Shown here: piece after piece, positions 15,008 through 23,900 of the stretch
Layout of the letters: each line of letters begins with the position of its first letter
How positions within the stretch are numbered: position 1 is the first letter of the stretch
Origin: Oscillospiraceae bacterium
Lineage (GTDB): Bacteria > Bacillota_A > Clostridia > Oscillospirales > Ruminococcaceae
NCBI GenBank assembly: GCA_900766795.1
Contig: CAAFWX010000196.1
Span: 1 to 35,494 of the forward strand
Direction of reading: 5' to 3'
Length of the DNA: 35,494 nucleotides
Program-made: the position numbers and the translations under genes
Notes under the pieces: generated by a model
Seen by the model: only the letters and a program-made list of their open reading frames with translations
The model's database searches: none
Told to the model about the DNA's origin: nothing

Positions 15008-17029
15008 ATGAGTAATCAGAATAACGAATATTACAATCAGACAACGCAACCCTCTCCTACTCAGCAGCCTGTTACTCCGCAGCAAATGCCGCAGCCAACT
15101 CCTCAGCCCGCTCCCAAACACAGCCCCACAAGCGGGGAGATGTTCGTGGGGCTTAACGTGCTAAGCAAGGTCGGCGTGGTGTTCATCATCATCGGATTTA
15201 TCGCGCTGGCGGCAGTTTCGGAGGACTACCTCCCCGCGTTTGTGCGAATGCTCATGATTTATGCGCTGGGCGGTGTTATGGCGGTGCTGGGCGAGGTGTT
15301 CTTCCGCAAAAAAAGCAAAATCTTTGCGAGAGCGCTCACCCTCGGTGCGCTGTTCGACTGGTTCGTTATCGTGCCTGTCAGCGCGTTCAGCTTTGAGTGC
15401 ATGAACCCCCTCGCGGCGGCGCTTGCGGGTGCTGCTGCGGCGGCGGCGGGAATACTTCTGGCGCTGCGCTACAACTCACAGACGATTATGATTTCAACCG
15501 TCCTGTGCTCTGTTTTGCCGTTTATCCCTGCCGCAGACGATATAAGCGGAATTTACGCGGGTCTGGCGGCGGTCGTGTGCGTGATTGTCGCTTCCGTCGT
15601 AATCGGCGAGAACAAGAAATGGGCGGGCGTCGTCTGGACGACGCTGTTTTACACCATGGTGCTCACCGTCTGCACGCGCATAGCTCTCTCTGACATCTAC
15701 CGCAGCGACGCCACGGAAAGCATTATCGCTTCGGTTTTCACCATCATCGGCTACGGAGTATTCATTGGAGCCGCGTTCATCAAGGCATGGAAAAACGGCG
15801 GAGCGCTTACCGCTTCGGGAAAGGGAATGCTGATAAGCTCGGTTGTGCTGTCGGCGCTTACCTCCATGATATTCATGGGCGGCATTTCGGGCGTGGCTTC
15901 GGGCACGCTGCTTATGGTGCTTGCGGTGGTATACGCTGCGGCGGCTGTCAGCGCATGGCTCAGGTACGGAAACTGTGATTTACAGAAATATCTCGAGTGC
16001 TTCGTGCTGATTTTCCTGCCCGTATCGTTCATCTTCCTGTTCGCAATTCGCATTTACATAATCGCAATTCTCCTCTACGGAGCAGCGCTTACGCTGTTCG
16101 GGCTTTACACCGACAAAAAGCACTACAAGATTTGGGGAATAACGGCGCTTGGCTTCTCTGAGATACTGTTTCTCACGGCGGGAGTCAGCCACTCTGAGCT
16201 TCCCATTTTCACCCTGCAATTCGGTCTTAACGCGGCTGTGTTTGTCGCAATCATGGTGTGCTATGCGCTCCGCGGGAAAAGAAACGCGCCTTTCCCCGCC
16301 TACTGCGCCGCGGCAATTATCAACGCGGGCTTCTTCGGAATATTCCTCATCGTGGATAAGCTTATGCCCGTGATATCCCGCGCGGCAGAACTTAGCGGGG
16401 AGGAATCGGATTTCTTCGAGATTATTTTCAGCACCGTACTCTGGATGGCTCTCGGATTTGCCGTCGGAAAGTTCAGATTTATGGGAAAGGGTGCGCCGAT
16501 AACCTCTATTTGTATCTACTTTTTCGGTCTGATTTGCCTTACCGCCGCTAACATCTACTCCGGCTTCATTCAGCACGAGGGCTTCCTCACCGCTGCGGCG
16601 ATTATTCTCGTGAACGTTGTAAGCGTTGCCTGCGTGCTTGACATCGTGAAGCGCGCGGAGAGCCTTGCCAACAAGACAATGCAGTCGCTCGCGCTGCTGG
16701 TTTCAGCCTACGCCCTGTTCACGCTGACCGTCGTGCTCGGCACAAACGGCTGGGTTGCTTTCACAAGCTGCATCATCAGCATTATCTACATCGCGGTTGC
16801 GGTGTTCTGGATTGCATGGGGATTTGCCCGCAGCAAGCCGCTCACAAGACGCTTCGGTCTGGCGCTGACGCTGCTTGCCTCGGCAAAGCTGTTCCTGTTC
16901 GATTTCTCCGAAATAAACGAGATGGGAAGAACGCTCATGTTCATCGGCTTCGGTATCACCCTGCTTGCAATCTCGTTCGTTTACGGCTTCTTTGAGATGA
17001 AAGCAAAGGAAAACGCAAACAACAAATAA
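15008..17029 (+). CDS. DUF2339-like polytopic membrane protein
   Basis: The 673-residue protein has a Gln/Pro/Asn-rich disordered N-terminus (1-42) followed by roughly 18-20 hydrophobic helices that fill the rest. The first core segment, GLNVLSKVGVVFIIIGFIALA followed by an arginine-containing helix and GALFDWFVIVPVSAF, matches the opening of DUF2339 predicted membrane proteins. No catalytic motif or transport signature is visible. GAAAGGAC precedes the ATG, and the gap to the small membrane protein gene is only 26 bp, so all three genes are probably one operon ending at the terminator 17042-17079. It may be the envelope component regulated or sensed by the sigma factor; this is inference. 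Confidence 0.72.
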   Translation: MSNQNNEYYNQTTQPSPTQQPVTPQQMPQPTPQPAPKHSPTSGEMFVGLNVLSKVGVVFIIIGFIALAAVSEDYLPAFVRMLMIYALGGVMAVLGEVFFRKKSKIFARALTLGALFDWFVIVPVSAFSFECMNPLAAALAGAAAAAAGILLALRYNSQTIMISTVLCSVLPFIPAADDISGIYAGLAAVVCVIVASVVIGENKKWAGVVWTTLFYTMVLTVCTRIALSDIYRSDATESIIASVFTIIGYGVFIGAAFIKAWKNGGALTASGKGMLISSVVLSALTSMIFMGGISGVASGTLLMVLAVVYAAAAVSAWLRYGNCDLQKYLECFVLIFLPVSFIFLFAIRIYIIAILLYGAALTLFGLYTDKKHYKIWGITALGFSEILFLTAGVSHSELPIFTLQFGLNAAVFVAIMVCYALRGKRNAPFPAYCAAAIINAGFFGIFLIVDKLMPVISRAAELSGEESDFFEIIFSTVLWMALGFAVGKFRFMGKGAPITSICIYFFGLICLTAANIYSGFIQHEGFLTAAAIILVNVVSVACVLDIVKRAESLANKTMQSLALLVSAYALFTLTVVLGTNGWVAFTSCIISIIYIAVAVFWIAWGFARSKPLTRRFGLALTLLASAKLFLFDFSEINEMGRTLMFIGFGITLLAISFVYGFFEMKAKENANNK

Positions 17030-17041
17030 CAACATAAGTCG

Positions 17042-17079
17042 GCGGCAGCACTCGTAAAGGGCGCTGCCGCTTTTGTTTT
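17042..17079 (+). terminator. terminator after the sigma factor operon
   Basis: The perfect 8-bp stem GCGGCAGC/GCTGCCGC (17042-17049, 17063-17070) is followed by TTTTGTTTT. Confidence 0.88.
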
Positions 17080-17120
17080 GTCGATATAACCGCGCGGATT
17101 GTTCCCCGCTGAATGCCCAA

Positions 17121-17149
17121 AAGCGCCCGCGTGGTTTTCGCAGGCGCTT
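17121..17149 (-). terminator. terminator after the ychF-NERD operon
   Basis: Stem AAGCGCC.GCG/CGC.GGCGCTT with T-rich sequence on the minus strand (GGCGCTTTTGG). Confidence 0.75.
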
Positions 17150-17162
17150 AATAACATTTTAT

Positions 17163-17906
17163 TCACACAGACGAGGAAGCCTCTTTCATAATCTCGGCAA
17201 TTTTGTCCATGCGGGTGCGCGAGAGCGTTTCGCCGCTGTTGTATTGCTCGAGGAAATTCAGCAGCTCTCTGCTGCTGGTGCAGACATAATCTTTCTCGCG
17301 CAGCGAAAGGCGAAGCTTCGCGTTCGGCGACGAAAAATACAGCACCGTGTCAATCCACACGTCCTCCCCCGCGGCGCTCAGAATGCTCTTTACAATGTCG
17401 CGCTGGCGGCGCATTTGCTTTATGGGGTTGTCCATCTCGGTTTCGGTGGTCTTTCCGTCGCGGTAGTACTTCTTCTGCGTCCACTTGTCGGATTTCCAGC
17501 TTCCGTAAATCGTGCCGGAGTGGTTCTTTACCTCCACGATGATGATACCCTTGTGGCTGACAAGAAGCAGGTCAAGCTCAGAGCGCCCGCGCTTGTAGCG
17601 TATGGGAAGATTTCGGAAAATGATGTTGTTTCCCTGAAGTTTCTTTACCGTTCTGTAAAGGTCGCGCTCACCCTGAATACCGCTGTTAAGCACGGCATAG
17701 CGCCGAGCAAGGAACATGTAGCCGATGTTGCACAGAAAAATCAGAACGATAAACACCGCGGCAATCAGCGGAGAGTAGGTGTAAATGCGCAGCATGACAA
17801 ACGCAATCAGCAGAAGCACCGGCATAATGCCCAGAATTACCTGAAACACAAACAGCGCCACTACCTTTTTATTATTTGTATTTCTGCCCTTTACGACCTT
17901 GTTCAT
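17163..17906 (-). CDS. NERD (nuclease-related) domain membrane protein
   Basis: The 247-residue protein has two N-terminal membrane helices (about residues 16-42 and 46-66) and a cytosolic NERD domain (about 75-190). The core shows SGIQGERDLYRTVKKL, then RSELDLLLVSHKGIIIVEVKNHSGTIYG, the E-x-D and E-x-K elements of the restriction-endonuclease-like fold found in NERD. The second ATG in frame is preferred because GGGAG is seven bases upstream; an alternative start at 17948 would add 14 residues. It lies 44 bp after the ychF stop in the same direction and is probably co-transcribed. NERD proteins are thought to be DNA-processing, but function and substrate are unproven. Confidence 0.85.
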   Translation of the reverse strand: MNKVVKGRNTNNKKVVALFVFQVILGIMPVLLLIAFVMLRIYTYSPLIAAVFIVLIFLCNIGYMFLARRYAVLNSGIQGERDLYRTVKKLQGNNIIFRNLPIRYKRGRSELDLLLVSHKGIIIVEVKNHSGTIYGSWKSDKWTQKKYYRDGKTTETEMDNPIKQMRRQRDIVKSILSAAGEDVWIDTVLYFSSPNAKLRLSLREKDYVCTSSRELLNFLEQYNSGETLSRTRMDKIAEIMKEASSSV

Positions 17907-17950
17907 GCTGTTTCTCCCGAAATGAAAAATGCTAAAATCAAATGCCAAAA

Positions 17951-19045
17951 TCAGACGTTGAATCTGAAAAGAGTGACGTCGCCGTCCTGCATAACGTAAT
18001 CCTTGCCCTCTAAGCGTACAAGTCCCTTTTCCTTTGCGGCAGCCATGCTTCCGCAGCTCATGAGGTCGTCAAACGCAACGATTTCCGCGCGAATGAAGCC
18101 CTTCTCGAAGTCGGTGTGTATCTTTCCCGCAGCCTGCGGAGCCTTGGTGCCCTTGGTGATAGTCCACGCGCGCACCTCCTGCGGACCTGCGGTAAGGTAG
18201 GAGATAAGTCCGAGCAGGCGGTAGCCCGTCTTGATGATTCGCGCAAGACCCGAGCTTTCAAGGTTCATGTCCGCAAGGAACATCGCCTTGTCCTCGTCGG
18301 ACATGTCCGAAATCTCCGCTTCAATCTGCGCGCAGATGGGAAGCACCTCGGCGTGCTCCTCTGCGGCAATCGCGCAGACAGCCTTGTATTCCTCGTTTGT
18401 GTTGATGTCGCCCGTAAAGTCGGCTTCGGAGAGGTTTGCCGCGTAGATAACGGGCTTGTTGGAAAGCAGGGGCGTGTCCTTAAGCATGGCGCGCTCGTCG
18501 TCGGTGAAGTCGTAGCTTCTCGCGGACTTTCCGTTTTCGAGGTGAGCCTTAAGCGACTCGAAGAAATCAACCTCTTTCTGGAGCGACTTGTCGCCCTTCA
18601 TCGCTTTCTTTGCGCGGTCAATGCGGCGCTCAAGTATCTCCAAATCCGAGAAGATAAGCTCGAGATTGATGGTTTCGATATCGCGTGCCGCGCCTATGCT
18701 GCCGTCAACATGAATGATGTTGTCGTCCTTGAAGCAGCGCACAACATGAACGATTGCGTCCACCTCGCGAATGTTGGAGAGGAACTTGTTTCCAAGACCC
18801 TCGCCCTTGCTCGCGCCCTTTACAAGACCCGCAATGTCCACAAACTCAAGGGTTGCGGGGGTGAACTTCTCGGGGTTGTACATCTTTGCAAGCTCGTCCA
18901 GACGCTCGTCGGGGACGGATACGATACCAACGTTCGGCTCGATTGTGCAGAACGGATAGTTTGCGGATTCTGCGCCTGCGTTTGTCAGCGCGTTGAACAG
19001 AGTGCTCTTGCCGACATTCGGCAGACCCACCATACCTAATTTCAT
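17951..19045 (-). CDS. ychF: ribosome-binding ATPase YchF (OLA1 family)
   Basis: The 364-residue protein is a full-length Obg-class P-loop NTPase that prefers ATP and binds the ribosome. Visible elements are G1 GLPNVGKST (residues 6-14), G3 DIAGLVKGASKGEGLGN, the G4 region replaced by YAANLSE as in YchF (the NxxE change gives ATP specificity), the coiled-coil insertion (about 130-200) and a C-terminal TGS domain (about 280-364) ending GDVTLFRFNV. The start is set by AAAGGA before MKLGMVG; an upstream extension of the frame lacks a start signal. It has its own promoter at 19100-19128 and leads a two-gene unit with the NERD protein. Confidence 0.98.
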   Translation of the reverse strand: MKLGMVGLPNVGKSTLFNALTNAGAESANYPFCTIEPNVGIVSVPDERLDELAKMYNPEKFTPATLEFVDIAGLVKGASKGEGLGNKFLSNIREVDAIVHVVRCFKDDNIIHVDGSIGAARDIETINLELIFSDLEILERRIDRAKKAMKGDKSLQKEVDFFESLKAHLENGKSARSYDFTDDERAMLKDTPLLSNKPVIYAANLSEADFTGDINTNEEYKAVCAIAAEEHAEVLPICAQIEAEISDMSDEDKAMFLADMNLESSGLARIIKTGYRLLGLISYLTAGPQEVRAWTITKGTKAPQAAGKIHTDFEKGFIRAEIVAFDDLMSCGSMAAAKEKGLVRLEGKDYVMQDGDVTLFRFNV

Positions 19046-19099
19046 GTGATTTATGTCCTTTCGGTTATGCTTTTTTTGCGAATATAAACATTCACATAC

Positions 19100-19128
19100 A
19101 TTGTAGCACTTTTTTGCCGCTTTTGCAA
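19100..19128 (-). promoter_or_regulatory. promoter of the ychF-NERD operon
   Basis: On the minus strand TTGCAA (19128-19123), a 17-bp spacer and TACAAT (19105-19100). Confidence 0.75.
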
Positions 19129-19155
19129 GGGGTATGTTCACAAAAAGAGGGATAA

Positions 19156-19192
19156 CCCGCCGCGCAAGCGGGCGACCACAGGGCGCCCCTAC
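19156..19192. repeat. dispersed palindromic repeat, GTAGGGGCG-N9-CGCCCGC type
   Basis: On the minus strand 19192-19168 reads GTAGGGGCG, nine variable bases, CGCCCGC, the same frame as the copy at 34963-34987. An attached CCCGC/GCGGG hairpin extends it to 19156. It sits between the divergent ychF and glyQS promoters. With those promoters and the glyQS leader it accounts for the gene-free stretch 19046-19345. Confidence 0.7.
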
Positions 19193-19247
19193 GAGATGGT
19201 ATGCAGGAGCAAACCCAACAGATTTTTATGTAACCGTGCACGCCCTC

Positions 19248-19276
19248 TTGACTTGAAAGGAAAATTGATGTATACT
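19248..19276 (+). promoter_or_regulatory. promoter of glyQS
   Basis: TTGACT (19248-19253), a 17-bp spacer and TATACT (19271-19276). The leader of about 65 nt contains only one small hairpin, CCCCGC/GCGGGG (19307-19325); there is no T-box. Confidence 0.85.
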
Positions 19277-19345
19277 AATAGGTAGCTTTCAAAAGCAAAT
19301 AACTGTCCCCGCAAGCCACGCGGGGCGCGAAAGGAAAACAACAAT

Positions 19346-20719
19346 ATGAAGAACACAGAAAAGACACTCGACCAGATTGTCGCTCTCTGCAAGGGCAGAG
19401 GCTTCGTGTACGCAGGAAGCGAAATCTACGGCGGTCTTGCCAACACATGGGACTACGGTCCTCTCGGTGTGGAGCTTAAGACCAACATCAAGAACGCTTG
19501 GCGCAAGAAGTTCATTCAGGAGAACAAGCTGAATGTCGGACTCGACTCCGCAATCCTCATGAACCCCCAGACTTGGGTGGCTTCGGGACATGTCGGCGGC
19601 TTCTCCGACCCGCTCATGGACTGCAAGGACTGCAAGACCCGCCACCGCGCCGACAAGCTCATCGAGGACAACGGCGGCGACGCAAACGGCTGGACAAACG
19701 ACCAGATGATGTCCTATATCCGCGACAACGGCATTAAGTGCCCCAACTGCGGCAGCACAAACTTCACCGATATCCGTCAGTTCAACCTCATGTTCAAGAC
19801 TTTCCAGGGCGTTACCGAGGACAGCAAGAACGAAATCTACCTGCGCCCCGAAACCGCACAGGGTATCTTCGTAAACTTCGCCAATATCCAGCGCACCAGC
19901 CGCAAAAAGGTTCCCTTTGGCATAGCACAAGTGGGCAAGTCCTTCAGAAACGAGATTACTCCCGGTCAGTTCATTTTCCGCGTTCGCGAGTTCGAGCAGA
20001 TGGAGCTTGAGTTCTTCTGCAAGCCCGGCACCGACCTTGAGTGGTTCGAGTACTGGAGAACGTTCTGCAAAAACTTCCTGCTTAACCTCGGTCTTAAGGA
20101 GGAGAATATCCGCCTGCGCGACCACTCCCCCGAGGAGCTTTGCTTCTACTCCAAGGCTACAACCGACTTTGAGTTCCTGTTCCCGTTTGGCTGGGGGGAG
20201 CTTTGGGGCGTTGCGGACAGAACCGACTACGACCTCACCCAGCACATGAAAACAAGCGGCAAGTCGCTCGAATACTTCGACCCCGAAACCAACGAGAAGT
20301 ACGTTCCCTATGTTATCGAGCCGTCACTCGGCGTTGAGCGTCTGTTCCTTGCTATCATCTGCGACGCATACGACGAGGAAGCCCTCGAGGACGGCACCAC
20401 AAGAACCGTTATGCACCTGCACCCCGCTCTTGCTCCCGTCAAGGCGGCAATCCTGCCCCTGTCCAAGAAGCTTTCCGACAAGGCAGGCGAGCTTTACGAC
20501 GACCTCGCAAAGTACTTCTGCGTTGACTTCGACGACGCAGGCGCAATCGGCAAGCGCTACCGCCGTCAGGACGAAATCGGCACTCCTTTCTGCATTACCT
20601 ACGACTTCGACACCGAAAACGACGGCTGCGTAACCGTCCGCGAGCGTGACTCCATGCAGCAGGTTCGTATCCCGATTTCAGAGGTTAAGGCTTACATCGA
20701 GGAGAGAATTGCTCTCTGA
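19346..20719 (+). CDS. glyQS: glycine--tRNA ligase, single-chain type
   Basis: The 457-residue class II synthetase charges tRNA-Gly in the cytosol. It is the homodimeric type (as in archaea, eukaryotes, Thermus and some Firmicutes), not the alpha/beta form. Visible are the N-terminal [17 protein letters not shown] (25-41), a zinc-knuckle insertion with C93-x2-C96 and C132-x2-C135, class II motif 2 in [25 protein letters not shown], motif 3 in [13 protein letters not shown], and a C-terminal anticodon-binding domain (about 355-457). AAAGGAAAA precedes the ATG. It is monocistronic with a strong terminator directly after it. Confidence 0.98.
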   Translation: MKNTEKTLDQIVALCKGRGFVYAGSEIYGGLANTWDYGPLGVELKTNIKNAWRKKFIQENKLNVGLDSAILMNPQTWVASGHVGGFSDPLMDCKDCKTRHRADKLIEDNGGDANGWTNDQMMSYIRDNGIKCPNCGSTNFTDIRQFNLMFKTFQGVTEDSKNEIYLRPETAQGIFVNFANIQRTSRKKVPFGIAQVGKSFRNEITPGQFIFRVREFEQMELEFFCKPGTDLEWFEYWRTFCKNFLLNLGLKEENIRLRDHSPEELCFYSKATTDFEFLFPFGWGELWGVADRTDYDLTQHMKTSGKSLEYFDPETNEKYVPYVIEPSLGVERLFLAIICDAYDEEALEDGTTRTVMHLHPALAPVKAAILPLSKKLSDKAGELYDDLAKYFCVDFDDAGAIGKRYRRQDEIGTPFCITYDFDTENDGCVTVRERDSMQQVRIPISEVKAYIEERIAL

Positions 20720-20735
20720 TTTCTCCGATACTATT

Positions 20736-20770
20736 ATTCCCCCGCAGTGAACTGCGGGGGAATTTTTTTC
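20736..20770 (+). terminator. terminator after glyQS
   Basis: The perfect 12-bp stem ATTCCCCCGCAG/CTGCGGGGGAAT with a 4-nt loop is followed by a T run. Confidence 0.93.
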
Positions 20771-20784
20771 GAAAAAGTAAATTT

Positions 20785-20892
20785 TCAGGCTGTCGAGAAA
20801 TCGTCAGATGCTAGGAACCCTCCTAACGACTAGGCTTTGTGCCTGTCGTTAGGAGGAGTGACGAAGCGGATGGCGGTTTATCGACAGCCTGA
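20785..20892. repeat. 108-bp interrupted palindromic (cruciform) element
   Basis: Three nested complementary blocks share one centre: TCAGGCTGTCGA/TCGACAGCCTGA (20785-20796, 20881-20892), TCGTCA/TGACGA (20801-20806, 20859-20864) and CCTCCTAACGAC/GTCGTTAGGAGG (20819-20830, 20845-20856). No protein is encoded. It lies between the glyQS terminator and the end of purL, and may be a miniature mobile or REP-like repeat. Confidence 0.75.
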
Positions 20893-20918
20893 GGGCAGAA
20901 GCCAAAAAGCCTCTGCCC
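20893..20918 (-). terminator. possible terminator after purL
   Basis: GGGCAGAAGC/GCCTCTGCCC forms a near-perfect stem 37 bp past the purL stop, but the minus-strand trailer lacks a clear T run. The neighbouring 108-bp palindrome may contribute. Confidence 0.4.
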
Positions 20919-20954
20919 TGTTTCTATGCTGTTTTGTAAATAAATCCGGTGATA

Positions 20955-23900
20955 TTACTTGAAGTAATCAACGCCGCCCTTGAACAGAAGCTGCTCCTTG
21001 TTGCCGTCAACGTTCTTGCAGCAGTTGTCGGTAAGGCGCTCGGTGTGTCCCATCTTGCCGAGGACGCGTCCCTCGGGGGAGATTATGCCCTCGATTGCGC
21101 ACATGGAGCTGTTGGGGTTGAACGCAACGTCCATTGTGGGCTTGCCCGAAAGGTCAACGTACTGGGTAGCAACCTGTCCGTTGGCGATAAGCTGCTTTAT
21201 TACAGCCTCGGGCGCTACGAAACGACCCTCGCCGTGGGAAATCGGGATTGCGTGAACGTCGCCCACGTTGCAGTGCATGAGCCACGGAGACTTGTTGGTG
21301 CAGATTCTGGTGTAGGCAAGCTGCGACTGGTGACGTCCGATGGAGTTGTAGGTAAGCGTGGGGCTTTCCGCGGTGAGAGGTACAATGTGTCCGAACGGAA
21401 CAAGACCAAGCTTTATAAGCGCCTGGAAGCCGTTGCAAATGCCTATCATCAGACCGTCGCGGCTGTACAACATGTTCTCAACGCCCTCGGCAATCTTCGG
21501 GTTGCGGAAGAACGCGTTGATGAACTTCGCGGAGCCTTCCGGCTCGTCGCCGCCCGAGAAGCCGCCGGGAACGGCGATTATCTGCGCCTGTCCGACAAGC
21601 TTTGCGAACTCGTTTACGCTGTCCTCCATGTCCTTTGCAGAGAGGTTGCGGATAACGAAAATCTCGCTGTCGCCGCCGTAGCGGTTGAATGCGTTCGCCA
21701 TGTCGTACTCGCAGTTTGTTCCGGGGAATACGGGAATAAGCACCTTGGGCTTTGCAAGCTTTGCGCTGATGTGGGTGGTGAGCAGGTCGCAGCCCTTTGT
21801 GTAGGAAACCGCCTCGGGAGCAGCCTCCTCTGGAAGCTTTGCCTTGAAGATAGGCTCGAGAACATCGTCCCACTTCTCCTCAAGCTTTGCGATGTCAAGC
21901 TTAACATCACCGCAGGTTATCTCATATTCAGCCACGGTTTCGCCGATTACCTTAACGCCCTCGGCTTCGCCGTCAAGCTCGATAACAAACGCGCCGTAAA
22001 CGGGAGTGAACAGCTCGTCGTCGGTCATATCAACAAGCTTTGCGCCGATACGGTTGCCAAGAGCCATCTTGAACACGCCCTCGGCTACGCCGCCGTTGGC
22101 AACGCTCCATACGGAAACAGCCTTTTTGTCCGCGATAAGCTTTTCAACCGTCCTGAACACAGCCTTTACGCTGTCAAATACGGGCAGACCGTTTTCGTCA
22201 TAGTCGGGCGCAATATAGCCCAGCTTATGACCAGCAGCCTTGAACTCTGCGGAGATGATGTCCTCTGCCTTTGCGGTGGATACGGCAAAGGAAACGAGGG
22301 TGGGAGGTACGTCGATATCCTCGAACGTGCCGCTCATGGAGTCCTTGCCGCCGATAGCGCCGCAGCCCATCTCAAGCTGTGCCTTGTATGCGCCGAGAAG
22401 CGCCGCAAAGGGCTTGCCCCAGCGCTCGGGTTTGCCTTGAGTTCTCTCGAAATACTCCTGGAATGTCAGCCAGCACTTCTCGCTGCTGCCGCCTGCCGCA
22501 ACTACCTTTGCGATGGACTCAACCACCGCGCAGACAGCGCCGTGATAGGGCGACTGGGTGGAAACCGCAGGATTGAAGCCCCATGCCATGATGGAGGAGG
22601 TGTGGGTTGTTGCATTAAGAACGGGAATCTTCGCAGCCATTGCCTGAACGGGGGTCTGCTGGGTCTTTCCGGAGAAAGGCATGAGCACGGTCGCGCCGCC
22701 GATGGTGCTGTCGAAGCGCTGAACAAGTCCTCTCTGGGAGCATACGTTAAGGTCGGTGACAAGCTTCTCCCAATCCTCGGCGGTGTTCTTCCTGCCGGTG
22801 GAGTAGCTTACCTTTACGTCGGGCACGGAAACGCTTGTGTGCTTCTCTGCGCCGTTGGAGTTCAGGAACTCGCGGGAGATATCGACAATCGTCTTGCCGT
22901 TCCAGTTCATGCGCAGTCTTGGCTCTGCCTTAACCTCTGCCACAACGGTGGATTCGAGGTTCTCCCTGCTTGCGAGAGCGCGGAACTTCTCAACGTCCTC
23001 GGGAGCGACAACTACCGCCATTCTCTCCTGCGATTCGGAGATGGCAAGCTCGGTGCCGTCAAGACCATCGTACTTCTTCGGAACTGCGTTGAGGTCGATT
23101 TCCAGACCGTCTGCAAGCTCGCCGATAGCAACGGAAACGCCGCCTGCGCCGAAGTCGTTGCAGCGCTTGATAAGGCGGGTTGCCTCGGGGTCTCTGAACA
23201 GGCGCTGAAGCTTTCTTTCCTCGGGAGCGTTACCCTTTTGAACCTCTGCGCCGCAGCTGTCAAGGCTCTTTACGCTGTGCGCCTTTGAGGAGCCTGTTGC
23301 GCCGCCGCAGCCGTCACGGCCTGTTCTTCCGCCGAGGAGGATTATGATATCGCCGGGAGCGGGTCTTTCGCGGCGCACGTTTTCAGCGGGAGCCGCGCCT
23401 ACAACAGCGCCTATCTCCATGCGCTTTGCCATGTAGCCGGGGTGGTAAACCTCCGCAACGTGACCCGTGGCAAGTCCAATCTGGTTGCCGTAGGAGGAAT
23501 AGCCCGCAGCGGCGGTGGTGGTGATTTTTCTGGGGGGAAGCTTGCCCTTGATGGTCTTTTCAACAGGCAGCAGCGGGTCGGAAGCGCCCGTCACGCGCAT
23601 TGCCTGATATACATAGGAACGACCGGAAAGCGGGTCGCGGATTGCGCCGCCCAGGCAGGTTGCCGCGCCGCCGAAAGGCTCGATTTCGGTGGGGTGGTTG
23701 TGGGTTTCGTTCTTGAACATGAGGAGCCACTCCTCGTCCTTGCCGTCAACGTCTACGGTTATCTTAACGGAGCAGGCGTTTATCTCCTCGCTCTCGTCAA
23801 GGTCACGCAGAAGCCCGTCTTTCTTGAGCTTCTTCGCTGCAAGGGTCGCAATGTCCATAAGGCACAGGGGCTTGTTCCCTCTGCCAAGCTCCTCGCGGTT

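Noticed and set aside
17907..17948. Upstream ATG as start of the NERD protein
   Set aside because: No ribosome site precedes it, whereas GGGAG lies seven bases before the ATG at 17906; it remains an alternative.
19276..19345. T-box or other riboswitch before glyQS
   Set aside because: The leader is only about 65 nt with one 6-bp hairpin; a T-box needs a specifier loop, the conserved T-box sequence and a terminator/antiterminator.
20949..23288. Long plus-strand open frame of 779 codons opposite purL
   Set aside because: It is the antisense shadow of purL, which has full-length domains and catalytic residues; high-GC third positions leave long open antisense frames here. Similar shadows oppose secDF, ilvE, tsaD and ychF.
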